Positions 16,014 through 24,596 of a DNA stretch of 64,000 nucleotides are shown piece by piece; the first letter of the stretch is position 1, and the number at the start of each line of letters is the position of its first letter. The position numbers were made by a program, and so were the translations under genes. The notes beneath the pieces are model-generated. The model worked only from the letters and a program-made list of their open reading frames with translations. It was not told the DNA's origin and did not search any database. The stretch comes from Lachnoclostridium sp. An131 (GTDB taxonomy: Bacteria; Bacillota; Clostridia; Lachnospirales; Lachnospiraceae): NCBI RefSeq assembly GCF_002160825.1, contig NZ_NFLI01000011.1, positions 62,001 through 126,000 of the forward strand, in the 5' to 3' direction.

Positions 16014-16042
16014 ATAATAATCCAATCCCGCCCAGATTTCAA
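16014..16042 (-). promoter_or_regulatory. promoter of nfnAB
   Basis: Minus strand TTGAAA (16037-16042), 17-bp spacer, TATTAT (16014-16019). The predicted leader is about 78 nt and contains a GC-rich imperfect hairpin, with no recognised riboswitch. Confidence 0.65.
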
Positions 16043-16071
16043 CTGGTTAGGGAAGGGATTTGCAAAAAAAC

Positions 16072-16374
16072 TTAGTACTCGTAGTCAAAGCAGGCTCTAT
16101 TGCAGGTGGCAGGCTTGATCACCTCATTCGCAAGCGCCACATGGAGCGGGTGTACCTGATAGCCCTCCAGATCCTCCGCCGTCTCCAGATCGGATACCAG
16201 AAGAAGATCGTGGCTGCTTCCCGGCAGCCTGTTCCGCTTCATCTCCGCAAAGGTCAGGCCCTTGATCTGCCCAACCAGCGCCTTCAGCCTGGCGTCTGCC
16301 TCCTTTGCCATCTCTTCCTTCTTTTCCTCCGGAAAGTCCTCCTTGAAATTCCACATAACCAGATGCTTTACCAT
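16072..16374 (-). CDS. Dabb family (stress-responsive A/B barrel) protein
   Basis: 100 residues, the usual size for a single dimeric alpha/beta barrel domain. Typical features are the first strand MVKHLVMWNFKED, KLNK-like helix LKALVGQIKGL, and YQVHPLHVALANEVIKP near the end (the HPxH/V region of the family). GGAG lies 9 nt before the ATG; an open frame upstream has no ribosome binding site. Molecular role of stand-alone Dabb proteins is mostly unknown. It follows the zinc-ribbon gene by 95 nt and precedes the nfnAB promoter. Confidence 0.85.
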   Translation of the reverse strand: MVKHLVMWNFKEDFPEEKKEEMAKEADARLKALVGQIKGLTFAEMKRNRLPGSSHDLLLVSDLETAEDLEGYQVHPLHVALANEVIKPATCNRACFDYEY

Positions 16375-16469
16375 AACATTTTTCTCCTCTCTTTCAGATT
16401 CCTGTATTCTATCCCAAATCGACCAGGACATTCTCTCAACAGCGTCAGACAAAAATTTCTGCTTCTCCG

Positions 16470-17420
16470 CTACTGGGCATCATCCTGGAAATCCAGCTTA
16501 TATACCAGCACAAGCGGCTCGCTTACCATGCCCTTCTGGTTTACTGCCACTGCAGTCAAAAGCGTCTCGCCTTCTTCCCTCAGCTCAATCGGCCGTTCAT
16601 AGCGTGTGCTCTCCTCCGTAGGCATTGTCCCATCCAGCGTGTAATATATCGTCCCATATTCCGCGCTCAGCTCCATCCGGAGGTAATAGCCATAGGTCCC
16701 CTCGGGCACATCGCAGGAGGGCTTCTCTACCCGGTACGGGAGAAGCTGGGCACAGATATCGGAATAGGGACATTCCTCTATGACAGTCTCTATTTCGCTG
16801 GTCTGCCCGGTCAGATTCAGAATCTCCATATATTCCAGATAAAGCTCCAGAAGCTGGTTCTCGTCTCCCCATACGCTTTCCTCTACGGCAATGGCGTCCT
16901 CCATACAGCTGGCTGCCAGCTCATCGGCTCCCGTATGCGCATACGCCTGAGCCAGATACACCAGCGGCTCTACGTCTGCTCCCTCCATATCGGCCTGCAG
17001 CTCATTTGCCCTCTCCAGATAAGGGATCGCTGCCTCATAATCCTCATCCTCCATCAGAGCCCTTCCATGCCTCAGCTGGTAAGAAAAGCTGTTCTCCCGG
17101 GTCGTCAGCCTGTAGGCACAGACAAATATCACAAAGCATGCCGCCAGGCTTCCCAGCAGCAGGAGCCATTTTTTCCGAAATGCTCCCCCCTGCTTTTTCC
17201 CTGTTTCCTGCCTGTGAGGCGCCTTGGGAGGCTTTTCTCTGCTCTCTGCAGCTTTTTCTGCTTTCCCAGGCTTATCAGGAGCCTTTTCTGCCGGCTCCTC
17301 CCGGCCAATCAGGAGTTCATCCAAAGGATCATAGTCCGGCACAATCTGGATCTCCTGCCCGCAGTGCTCACAGTACAGCTGTCCCGTTTTCAGTTCTCTG
17401 CCGCAGCTTGGACATTTCAT
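16470..17420 (-). CDS. membrane protein with zinc ribbon, TPR-like region and chitobiase-type C-terminal domain
   Basis: 316 residues in four parts. A zinc ribbon is at 3-20 (C3, C6, C17, C20), followed by a low-complexity Lys/Pro/Glu linker, and a membrane segment at 84-103. An outside region with TPR-like helices (about 111-210: GRALMEDEDYEAAIPYLERA, EPLVYLAQAYAHTGADELA) precedes a CHB_HEX_C-like beta domain (about 235-310, GTIYYTLDGTMPTEESTRYE). Cytosolic zinc ribbon plus exported TPR suggests a sensor or scaffold; no enzyme motif. It starts 31 nt after ftsK and is probably cotranscribed. Confidence 0.8.
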   Translation of the reverse strand: MKCPSCGRELKTGQLYCEHCGQEIQIVPDYDPLDELLIGREEPAEKAPDKPGKAEKAAESREKPPKAPHRQETGKKQGGAFRKKWLLLLGSLAACFVIFVCAYRLTTRENSFSYQLRHGRALMEDEDYEAAIPYLERANELQADMEGADVEPLVYLAQAYAHTGADELAASCMEDAIAVEESVWGDENQLLELYLEYMEILNLTGQTSEIETVIEECPYSDICAQLLPYRVEKPSCDVPEGTYGYYLRMELSAEYGTIYYTLDGTMPTEESTRYERPIELREEGETLLTAVAVNQKGMVSEPLVLVYKLDFQDDAQ

Positions 17421-17450
17421 ATGGATTCCCTCTTCTGCATTTTAAGACTG

Positions 17451-20120
17451 TTACACATTTTCTTCCAGATAGCGTTCAAATTCTTCCATCGTCATCAGAA
17501 TCTCCCGCGGCTTCGTCCCGGCCTCTTCTCCGACGACTCCCGCCTCAGCCAGCTGATCCATGATCCGGGCGGCACGGTTAAAGCCTACCTTGAACCACCG
17601 CTGCAGCATGCCGATAGACGCTTTATCCTTCTCAATTATAAATTTCCCTGCTTCCGCAAACAACGCGTCCCTCTCCGGTCCGTCGCTTTTCGCCCGATTT
17701 TCAGGCGTCTCAGTCTGGACAGAGCTGATGTGCTCCTCTACTTCTGCGCTGTAATCCACGCTGCTGTTGTTTTGCTTCAGAAATTCTACTACGGTTCCCA
17801 CCTCTTCGTCCGAGACAAAGGCGCCCTGCACACGGACTGGCTTCGGATAGCCGTAAGGATAAAAAAGCATGTCACCCTTACCCAGCAGCTTTTCCGCCCC
17901 GTTCATATCGAGAATTGTCCGGGAATCCACTCCCGAGGACACTGCAAACGCTATTCTTGACGGCATATTTGCCTTGATAAGGCCTGTAATAACATTGACA
18001 GAGGGTCTCTGCGTAGCAATTACCAGATGAATGCCCGCAGCACGGGCCAGCTGTGCCAGGCGGCAGATCGCATCCTCTACCTCCCCCGGCGCGACCATCA
18101 TCAGATCCGCCAGCTCGTCCACTACAATGACGATCTGCGGCAGCTTTTCCGGCGCTGCCTCCGCCCCGTCTCCTGCCATGCCGGCTATCTTTTCGTTGTA
18201 TCCCGCCAGATTCCGTACGTTATAGTCCGCAAACAGCTTATAACGGTGCGTCATTTCTGCCACAGCCCAGTTCAGGGCTCCCGCCGCTTTCTTCGGATCA
18301 GAGACCACAGGAATCAGAAGATGGGGAATCCCATTGTATACGCTCAGCTCTACCACCTTGGGATCGATCATGATCAGCTTTACTTCGTCTGGAGACGCCT
18401 TATAGAGAATACTCATGATCAGAGTATTGATGCAGACAGATTTACCCGATCCGGTGGCTCCCGCAATCAGCAGATGAGGCATTTTTGCAATATCTGTCAC
18501 TACGATTTTGCCTGCAATATCCTTGCCCACCGCAAAGGCAAGCCTGGACTTATGATTCCGGAAATCCTGGGAGGACACCAGCTCCCGGAAGGGAACAATT
18601 GCGTTCTCCGCATTGGGAACCTCAATTCCCACCGCCGCTTTCCCCGGAATCGGCGCCTCGATTCGAACATCCGACACTGCCAGATTCAGCTTGATGTCAT
18701 CCGCCAGCGCCACGATTTTGCTTACCTTCACTCCCTGATCCGGCTGCAGCTCATAGCGGGTCACCGCCGGTCCCTGGCTCACATCCGTCACAGTCACACC
18801 GACTCCGAAGTCCCTCAAAATCTGCTGCAGATGCATAGCCGTCTCATGCAGAATCCGATCCGTATCCTTATTTTCCTTATGCTTTACCTGATTCAAAAGC
18901 CGTAAAGGCGGATATATGTAAGCACGCTTCTTCCTGGGCGGAAGGCTCTGCCGGATCGGATCGGCCGCCTGGGAAGCAGAAGCCGCCTTTCTCTCCTCTG
19001 CGCTCCTGCCGCCAGCGGGATCCCTGGAAGCATGCGGCGCCGAAACGCTTTCCTGAACCTCCTGCCCTGGCTCAGGCGGCAGCTCCCGTAAGGCTGGCCC
19101 TCTTTCAAAATACGGTTCCTCCGGCTCTTCTGCAGACGCCGCTTCCTCTTCGGAAGTCTCCTGGAAGCTGTTCCGCTCTCTGTGAATGGGAATCTTAAAC
19201 ATTTCGTCCAGATCCTTAAGCTCTGGCCCTTCCCTGTCCTCCAGCGTGATTTCCCGCATTTCATCCGTATAGGTGTCTTTTTTTATCGTTGTCTCTTCCA
19301 GCGCTACGCCGGAAACCTTATGATCCGAACGGCTCCTTCTCTGGCCGCCCTCTGCCTCCTGCTCCTGCGCGCCTCCCTTTTCCAGCTCCTGCTTCTGTCC
19401 CAGGCGCTTTTCTTCCTCCAGAGCCCTTCTTTGCTCCAGAGCGGCCTGCTCTTCCATTGCTTTTTGTCTCGCAGCCCTGCGCTCCTCTGCCTGAATGCGG
19501 TGGCGCCTGGCGTCCTCGCGGGCAGTATCATAGACCTTCCTGCTTCCGGTCTTTACGCCTCCGATGAAGGAACGCTCTGTAATGATCACAGCGCAGATAA
19601 TCAGAAGCACCAGAATGATAATCCAGGCTCCCACCGTTCCAAACGCTCCCGTCAGCGCCTTACAGATCATTCCTCCAAAGAAGCCGCCGCCTGTCTTATT
19701 CTCAGAAGAAAAGACGTAAAAGGCCGCCGCGGTCCCGGCTCCCTCCTTCTCGCCGCCAACCATCTGAAAAAGAGCGCATAAAAGGAAGCCCGCCACAACC
19801 ATGGCTCCTCCCTTTACGGCTGCAATCGTGTTATCCCGGTTGGAAATCGAAAACGCCGCCACAAAAAACAGGCCTATGGGTAAAACATAGGCAAAAATAC
19901 CAAACAGTCCAAACAGAACGCCGCTTACCGCGTCTCCCGCTGCTCCTCCGATGCCAAAGGTGCTCAGCAGAAGCAGGATTGAGACTGCAAAGAGAAGGAG
20001 AACCTTAATCTCATCCCGGATAAATGCATTTTCTTCTTTTCGTCTCGCGGCTGCTTTTCTGGAAGCCGCCGTCTTTTTCCGTGCCGTCGTCCGGCGTCTG
20101 CCGGATGTGCCTGATGCCAT
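17451..20120 (-). CDS. FtsK/SpoIIIE family DNA translocase
   Basis: 889 residues from the ATG at 20120 (GGAGG about 10 nt upstream; a longer frame to 20189 has no ribosome binding site). ATP-driven pump that moves chromosomal DNA through the septum at division or sporulation. An Ala/Arg/Lys-rich start is followed by four membrane helices (about 40-185) and a long charged Glu/Arg/Gln linker (about 200-430). Then comes the motor with Walker [10 protein letters not shown] and Walker [13 protein letters not shown], and a C-terminal gamma winged helix ([20 protein letters not shown]) that reads KOPS/SRS sequences. The preceding tepA gene reproduces the tepA-spoIIIE order of Bacillus. Confidence 0.95.
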   Translation of the reverse strand: MASGTSGRRRTTARKKTAASRKAAARRKEENAFIRDEIKVLLLFAVSILLLLSTFGIGGAAGDAVSGVLFGLFGIFAYVLPIGLFFVAAFSISNRDNTIAAVKGGAMVVAGFLLCALFQMVGGEKEGAGTAAAFYVFSSENKTGGGFFGGMICKALTGAFGTVGAWIIILVLLIICAVIITERSFIGGVKTGSRKVYDTAREDARRHRIQAEERRAARQKAMEEQAALEQRRALEEEKRLGQKQELEKGGAQEQEAEGGQRRSRSDHKVSGVALEETTIKKDTYTDEMREITLEDREGPELKDLDEMFKIPIHRERNSFQETSEEEAASAEEPEEPYFERGPALRELPPEPGQEVQESVSAPHASRDPAGGRSAEERKAASASQAADPIRQSLPPRKKRAYIYPPLRLLNQVKHKENKDTDRILHETAMHLQQILRDFGVGVTVTDVSQGPAVTRYELQPDQGVKVSKIVALADDIKLNLAVSDVRIEAPIPGKAAVGIEVPNAENAIVPFRELVSSQDFRNHKSRLAFAVGKDIAGKIVVTDIAKMPHLLIAGATGSGKSVCINTLIMSILYKASPDEVKLIMIDPKVVELSVYNGIPHLLIPVVSDPKKAAGALNWAVAEMTHRYKLFADYNVRNLAGYNEKIAGMAGDGAEAAPEKLPQIVIVVDELADLMMVAPGEVEDAICRLAQLARAAGIHLVIATQRPSVNVITGLIKANMPSRIAFAVSSGVDSRTILDMNGAEKLLGKGDMLFYPYGYPKPVRVQGAFVSDEEVGTVVEFLKQNNSSVDYSAEVEEHISSVQTETPENRAKSDGPERDALFAEAGKFIIEKDKASIGMLQRWFKVGFNRAARIMDQLAEAGVVGEEAGTKPREILMTMEEFERYLEENV

Positions 20121-20273
20121 CTTTTCTCGTCCTCCCACTGCACAATTTATATCTTTCCCCTTTGGGGCAGGTATAATGTCTGGCGACATTATACCATTAT
20201 TTTTTTTGTTTTACAAGGAGACGCGGCTCAGAGGCCTCAGGTACGCCTCCTTTTCCGCTCCCTTTCACCGGAT

Positions 20274-20307
20274 TCCTGTGCCTGTCTCCGGGCTCCTGTG
20301 CCTGTCT
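20274..20307. repeat. short tandem repeat between tepA and ftsK
   Basis: The 14-bp unit TCCTGTGCCTGTCT occurs twice (20274-20287 and 20294-20307) with a 20-bp period in the gap between the two genes. No function is evident. Confidence 0.6.
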
Positions 20308-20321
20308 TCGAACCGCAGGCT

Positions 20322-21065
20322 TCAGGCCCTCTCCCGGATCAGCTCCCGCAGCTTTTCGAATGCGTCGCAGATTCCGCCGATCCCATCGATCAATCCCTCT
20401 TCCACCGCCTGCTTCCCTACCAGTACGGAGCCCACATCCTTCGTCAGCTCTCCTGTTTCCAGCATCAGCTTCATCAGCCTCTCCTCGGAAATCCGGCTGT
20501 GCGAGGTGATAAAGCCCGAAATCCGATCCTGGATCTTCTGAAAGTATTCAAAGGTCTGGGCGACTCCTATAATCAGCCCATTCATCCGCACCGGATGAAT
20601 CATCATGGTCCCGGTAGGCACTATCAGAGAATAGTCTGTGGAGACAGCCAGCGGCACGCCGATAGAATGGCTTCCTCCCAGCACCAGAGAAACTGTCGGC
20701 TTGCTCAAGGAGGCTATCATCTCAGCAATCGCCAGACCCGACTCCACATCGCCGCCCACCGTGTTGATCAGAACCAGCAGGCCCTGTACCCTTCTGCTGT
20801 CTTCCAGTGCCGCAAGCTGCGGAATCACATGCTCGTACTTTGTTGTTTTGGAGTTGGAGGGGAGGCATTCGTGCCCTTCTATCTCTCCTATAATATTCAA
20901 AAGATGGATGCGGATCTCTCCGTCATCCAGGGTCAGCTGCCCGTAATCCTCTACCTGACGGTCCCTCTCCTTTTGCTCCTGGCCATCCTGCTCCTGTTCC
21001 CCCACGCTGTCCCGGATCTCTCCAGCAGCCTGATACACCTGGAACTCTCTGTTTTTCTTTTCCAT
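20322..21065 (-). CDS. tepA: ClpP-fold serine protease, TepA (translocation-enhancing protein) family
   Basis: 247 residues from the ATG at 21065. The N-terminal ~45 residues are Gln/Glu-rich and disordered; the ClpP/crotonase fold begins at [17 protein letters not shown]. The nucleophile motif is [20 protein letters not shown] is the histidine region, and [18 protein letters not shown] is the oxyanion loop. TepA was linked to secretion of degradative enzymes in Bacillus; its clostridial role is less clear. Gene order tepA-ftsK/spoIIIE is conserved in Firmicutes. The GGAAAGGTCGGGG upstream of the ATG lies inside a hairpin (21073-21119). An alternative GTG at 21089 has no ribosome binding site. 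Confidence 0.9.
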   Translation of the reverse strand: MEKKNREFQVYQAAGEIRDSVGEQEQDGQEQKERDRQVEDYGQLTLDDGEIRIHLLNIIGEIEGHECLPSNSKTTKYEHVIPQLAALEDSRRVQGLLVLINTVGGDVESGLAIAEMIASLSKPTVSLVLGGSHSIGVPLAVSTDYSLIVPTGTMMIHPVRMNGLIIGVAQTFEYFQKIQDRISGFITSHSRISEERLMKLMLETGELTKDVGSVLVGKQAVEEGLIDGIGGICDAFEKLRELIRERA

Positions 21066-21072
21066 AAAAATA

Positions 21073-21119
21073 CCCCGACCTTTCCACACAGTTTTCTTTA
21101 GTATGTGAAAAGATCAGGG
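21073..21119 (-). promoter_or_regulatory. terminator-like hairpin masking the tepA ribosome binding site
   Basis: On the minus strand 21119-21104 pairs with 21088-21073 over 16 bp (13 Watson-Crick and 3 G-U pairs) with a 15-nt loop. The 3' arm contains GGAAAGGTCGGGG, the only candidate tepA ribosome binding site. It is followed by TATTTTT and then the ATG. All three differences between the arms are wobble pairs on this strand only, so the structure is meant to form in this RNA. It may end metY transcripts or attenuate tepA. Confidence 0.6.
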
Positions 21120-21202
21120 CTTCTATGCAGTCTCTTCCAGCGGCACGCCGGGCGGTCAGAGGTCCGGCAGTGTCCCTGCGGAAATCACACCCGTGACCGG
21201 CC

Positions 21203-22474
21203 TCAAGCCTGACGCAGCGCCTGCTCCAGATCCTCGATGATATCCTGCGGATTCTCGATTCCCACAGACAGCCGGATCATGCCCGGCGTCACGCCTGCCT
21301 CCAGAAGCTGCTCATCGGTCATCTGCCGGTGCGTATGGCTGGCAGGATGCAGAACACAGGTGCGGGCATCTGCCACATGCGTTACGATAGCCGCCAGCTT
21401 CAGGCTGTCCATAAAACGGACGGCAGCCTCCCTTCCGCCCTTTAAGCCAAAGGAAATCACGCCGCAGGTGCCGTTCGGCATATATTTCTCAGCGAGCTCA
21501 TGGTAGGGATCGCCCTCCAGCCCCGCAAAGTTCACAAACTCTACCTTTTCATGGGCGTTCAGAAACTCCGCTGCAGCCTTTGCATTGCTGCAGTGCTTTT
21601 CTACGCGGAGCGGCAGTGTCTCAAGCCCTACATTCAGCAGGAAGGAATTCATAGGCGAAGGAATGCTTCCCAAATCCCGCATCAGCTGCGAGGTCGCCTT
21701 TGTGATGTAAGCCAGCTTTCCAAAACGCTCCGTATATACGATTCCATGGTATGTAGGATCCGGTGACGTCAGTCCCGGGAATTTCTCCTTATGGGCTTCC
21801 CAGTCAAAATTGCCGCTGTCCACGATGCAGCCGCCCACAGCCATCGCATGCCCATCCATGTATTTTGTCGTGGAATGCGTCACAATATCGGCCCCCCACT
21901 CAAAGGGACGGCAGTTGATCGGCGTCGCGAAGGTATTGTCCACAATCAGAGGACAGCCATGCTTATGGGCAAGCCGGGCAAACTTTTCAATATCCAGAAC
22001 CACAAGAGCCGGATTCGCAATAGTCTCCCCGACCACAGCCTTGGTATTTGGACGAAAGGCTTTTTCGATCTCTTCCTCCGGCGCGTCCGGATCCACGAAG
22101 GTGCAATCGATTCCCAGCTTTTTGATCGTAGCCGCATACAGGTTAAAGGTTCCTCCATACACCTTTGCAGAGCAGACAATGTGATCGCCTGCCTCGCAGA
22201 GATTCACAATGGAATAGAAGTTTGCCGCCTGTCCGGACGAGGTGAGCATGGCTGCCACACCGCCCTCCAGCTCGGCAATTTTTGCTGCTACGCAGTCACT
22301 GGTAGGGTTCTGAAGGCGGGTATAAAAATATCCGTTCTCCTCCAGATCAAACAGCCTTCCCATCTGCTCTGACGTATCATATTTAAATGTTGTGCTCTGG
22401 TAAATAGGGAGCACCCTGGCTTCGCCGTTCCCCGGCTTCCAGCCTCCCTGCACACAAATTGTATCCAGCCTCAT
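21203..22474 (-). CDS. metY: O-acetylhomoserine aminocarboxypropyltransferase/cysteine synthase
   Basis: 423 residues, normal for MetY. PLP enzyme that makes homocysteine from O-acetylhomoserine and sulfide in methionine synthesis. The Cys/Met metabolism fold is visible: QSTTFKYDTSEQM, YTRLQNPTSD, TSSGQAAN (phosphate-binding region), VDNTFATP and the PLP lysine K204 in HSTTKYMDGHA. The longer insert and KAYITKATSQLMRD-like stretch (residues ~260) favour MetY over MetB or MetC. The ATG overlaps the stop of the CFI-box gene (ATGA). No SAM or T-box leader is visible, since it is internal to an operon led by yebC. Confidence 0.95.
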   Translation of the reverse strand: MRLDTICVQGGWKPGNGEARVLPIYQSTTFKYDTSEQMGRLFDLEENGYFYTRLQNPTSDCVAAKIAELEGGVAAMLTSSGQAANFYSIVNLCEAGDHIVCSAKVYGGTFNLYAATIKKLGIDCTFVDPDAPEEEIEKAFRPNTKAVVGETIANPALVVLDIEKFARLAHKHGCPLIVDNTFATPINCRPFEWGADIVTHSTTKYMDGHAMAVGGCIVDSGNFDWEAHKEKFPGLTSPDPTYHGIVYTERFGKLAYITKATSQLMRDLGSIPSPMNSFLLNVGLETLPLRVEKHCSNAKAAAEFLNAHEKVEFVNFAGLEGDPYHELAEKYMPNGTCGVISFGLKGGREAAVRFMDSLKLAAIVTHVADARTCVLHPASHTHRQMTDEQLLEAGVTPGMIRLSVGIENPQDIIEDLEQALRQA

Positions 22475-23256
22475 GCCATATACCTCTCTTTAAGCTCATA
22501 AACCATGTCCATATATTTCTCACGGCATGCTTCTTTTTCTCCTGCTTCGATCAGATGAATGCACTCTGACAGCCAGCAGTCCCAAATCTCGCTGTAAATC
22601 TCTTCCGAATTCTCCTGCCGTCCAATACGGTTTACGATGGTGGGAGCAATGTTGTAATACTCTTTTACCAGCTCCTCGCCGCCGTCCGTGGCAAGAAGAT
22701 AATCATCCCTGTAGGAGCGAAGCAGCTCCAGCTCATAGCAGTCGTCCGGCTTTCCCTGGCTTTCACAGACCGCAGTGGTAATATAGCAAAACTTCTTATG
22801 AAAGCCGCTCTCTATCTTTTCATAATTGGCCTTCCCTACAGAGGTGCGGAAAGCTTTATTCCATTTTTTCACAATCAAATCAGTCACCGGCTCTGCAGAG
22901 ACCCCCTTCTGCTCCAGGAATGCCGGAAATACAAACACTGCAAGCACCATGTTGTAATTAATCTGCTGCTCGCTGCGCTTTCCCTTCTTTGGAATTGCCT
23001 CAAGCTCCGCCTTGGCAGTCTCCACCAGATGATCTGCCAGCTTTTCTGCCCAAAGCTCCGGCTGCTTCTCCTGCTGATAGATCGCCTCGATCGCCTCCAG
23101 CGTTCCCAAATGGCGGCGCAGATATGCCTGAAAAGCCTCCGGATACACATTTTTCTTAAAGGACTTCATGGGATTTTCTTCCCGGATCAGCATGTCCTCT
23201 ATGCCCTGCATGGCGCGGTTGTAGGTCTCCCCATACGTTACAATATCCATCTCCAT
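22471..23256 (-). CDS. CFI-box-CTERM domain-containing protein
   Basis: 261 residues, soluble, mostly helical. The C-terminal half contains the segment CYITTAVCESQGKPDDCYEL, then LELLRSYRDDYLLATDGGEELVKEYY, which matches the CFI-box pattern (two cysteines and a following Leu-rich helix) found in many clostridial proteins of unknown function. There is no signal peptide or membrane span. AGGAGG lies 8 nt before the ATG. It is between yebC (12 nt) and metY (4-nt overlap), so it is made together with the sulfhydrylase, but a functional link is not proved. Confidence 0.8.
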   Translation of the reverse strand: MEMDIVTYGETYNRAMQGIEDMLIREENPMKSFKKNVYPEAFQAYLRRHLGTLEAIEAIYQQEKQPELWAEKLADHLVETAKAELEAIPKKGKRSEQQINYNMVLAVFVFPAFLEQKGVSAEPVTDLIVKKWNKAFRTSVGKANYEKIESGFHKKFCYITTAVCESQGKPDDCYELELLRSYRDDYLLATDGGEELVKEYYNIAPTIVNRIGRQENSEEIYSEIWDCWLSECIHLIEAGEKEACREKYMDMVYELKERYMA

Positions 23257-23268
23257 ACTGTCTTCCTC

Positions 23269-23997
23269 CTACTCGTCCCAGTTGTGATATACGTTCTGGA
23301 CGTCGTCATCCTCATCCAGCAGATCCAGGGTTTTCTGAAGGCTCTTGACAGCATCCTCATCCGTAAGCGTCACATAGGTCTGGGGAATCATCGTCACCTC
23401 CGCCTGAGCCATGGGAATTCCCTTTTCCTCCAGGGCCTGGCGAACCTCGCTGAAGGAATCCGGATCTGTCAGAATTTCAAAGCTGTCCTCTTCCTCAGAG
23501 AAATCCTCTGCTCCCGCGTCCAGGGCGAGCATCATCAGATCGTCCGGATCCATCTCGCACTCTTCCCGGTCTACGATAATCTGGCCCTTCTTATCAAACA
23601 TGTAGGATACGCATCCCTGGGTTCCCACAGAACCATTTCCCTTGGTAAACGCGCTTCTCACATTGGCCGCCGTACGGTTCTTGTTATCCGTCAGCGCGTC
23701 CACGATAATCGCGATTCCGTTCGGTCCATATCCCTCATAGGACACATATTCATAATTGACAGCATTCGCATTGCCAGCCGCTTTTTTGATGCCGCGCTCA
23801 ATGGTGTCGTTCGGCATGTTGTTGGCCTTTGCCTTGGCGATCACATCGCGGAGCTTGCTGTTGTTATTCGGATCCGGTCCGCCTTCCTTTACTGCTACGG
23901 CAATCTCACGCCCGATGATGGTGAAAATTTTTCCCTTCGCCGCATCGTTCTTTTCTTTTTTATGCTTTATGTTCGCAAACTTTGAATGTCCTGACAT
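23269..23997 (-). CDS. YebC/PmpR family DNA-binding regulator or translation factor
   Basis: 242 residues, the standard length. Starts [20 protein letters not shown], the hallmark N-terminus, followed by [24 protein letters not shown] and [20 protein letters not shown]; the acidic C-terminus is family-typical. YebC proteins were described as transcription regulators; recent work also assigns YebC-type proteins to relief of ribosome stalling on polyproline stretches. TAGGAG lies 7 nt before the ATG. First gene of a yebC, CFI-box, metY operon. Confidence 0.95.
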   Translation of the reverse strand: MSGHSKFANIKHKKEKNDAAKGKIFTIIGREIAVAVKEGGPDPNNNSKLRDVIAKAKANNMPNDTIERGIKKAAGNANAVNYEYVSYEGYGPNGIAIIVDALTDNKNRTAANVRSAFTKGNGSVGTQGCVSYMFDKKGQIIVDREECEMDPDDLMMLALDAGAEDFSEEEDSFEILTDPDSFSEVRQALEEKGIPMAQAEVTMIPQTYVTLTDEDAVKSLQKTLDLLDEDDDVQNVYHNWDE

Positions 23998-24119
23998 AAA
24001 AACACTCCTATTCTTTTCGTACTTTTCTTTCCCGCCCGGCGGGAAATCTGCGCGTCCGTATCCTGGCCGCAGACTTTCTCATCTATTCTAGCACTACTTT
24101 TTTTGAAAGGCAAGCCCCA

Positions 24120-24467
24120 TTATGTACCCAGCTCCAGGCTTACCCGCAAAGCCTCGTCAACCCGCGCGAGAATCTGCGCGTCCAGGTGGCAGACCTTATC
24201 CTTCAGGCGCTGCTTGTCGATCGTCCGCAGCTGCTCCAGAAGAATCACCGAATCCCGCACAATCTGGCACTGCCTTGCAGACAGCTCCACATGGGTCGGA
24301 AGCTTCGCCTTATTCATCTTTGACGTAATCGCCGCCACGATTACAGTCGGGCTGTGGCGGTTGCCTGTATCGTTCTGTATCACAAGAACCGGGCGCACGC
24401 CGCCCTGCTCGGAACCGACTACCGGACGAAGATCCGCATAATAGATATCTCCCCGTCTGATTACCAA
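24120..24467 (-). CDS. MazF/NdoA-type endoribonuclease toxin
   Basis: 115 residues, close in sequence to Bacillus NdoA/Maz[65 protein letters not shown]. It cuts single-stranded mRNA at short sequence motifs to stop translation. The start is TTG, aligned with the MI/VVKRGD start of relatives. Downstream of alr as in Bacillus (alr-ndoAI-ndoA), but no recognisable MazE/NdoAI gene lies in the 130-bp gap. Only a 33-codon ORF with a good ribosome binding site overlaps the toxin start. Confidence 0.93.
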   Translation of the reverse strand: MVIRRGDIYYADLRPVVGSEQGGVRPVLVIQNDTGNRHSPTVIVAAITSKMNKAKLPTHVELSARQCQIVRDSVILLEQLRTIDKQRLKDKVCHLDAQILARVDEALRVSLELGT

Positions 24468-24562
24468 CTCTGTTCACTCTCCGATCCTGAAAATCCTCCG
24501 GCTGCTTTTTGCAGCCTCATCTGAAGTATTTCCAAAATCTTCACACGTATACAGACCTGCAT
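24461..24562 (-). CDS. 33-residue ORF overlapping the mazF start, possible leader or reduced antitoxin
   Basis: ATG with AAGGAG 8 nt upstream, running [14 protein letters not shown] through a [13 protein letters not shown]-terminus. Its TAA lies seven bases into mazF (TTGGTAA), so termination could deliver ribosomes to the weak TTG start. It occupies the place of the ndoAI antitoxin gene. It is far shorter than a MazE (about 80-90 residues), and I see no ribbon-helix-helix or AbrB pattern. It could be a coupling leader, a remnant antitoxin, or chance. Confidence 0.4.
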   Translation of the reverse strand: MQVCIRVKILEILQMRLQKAAGGFSGSESEQSW

Positions 24563-24596
24563 TTCCACGGCTCCTTACGGCTCTTCCCCCGAAGCC

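Noticed and set aside
24028-24046. Terminator between mazF and yebC
   Set aside because: 8-bp CCCGC/GCGGG palindrome, but no T run on either strand.
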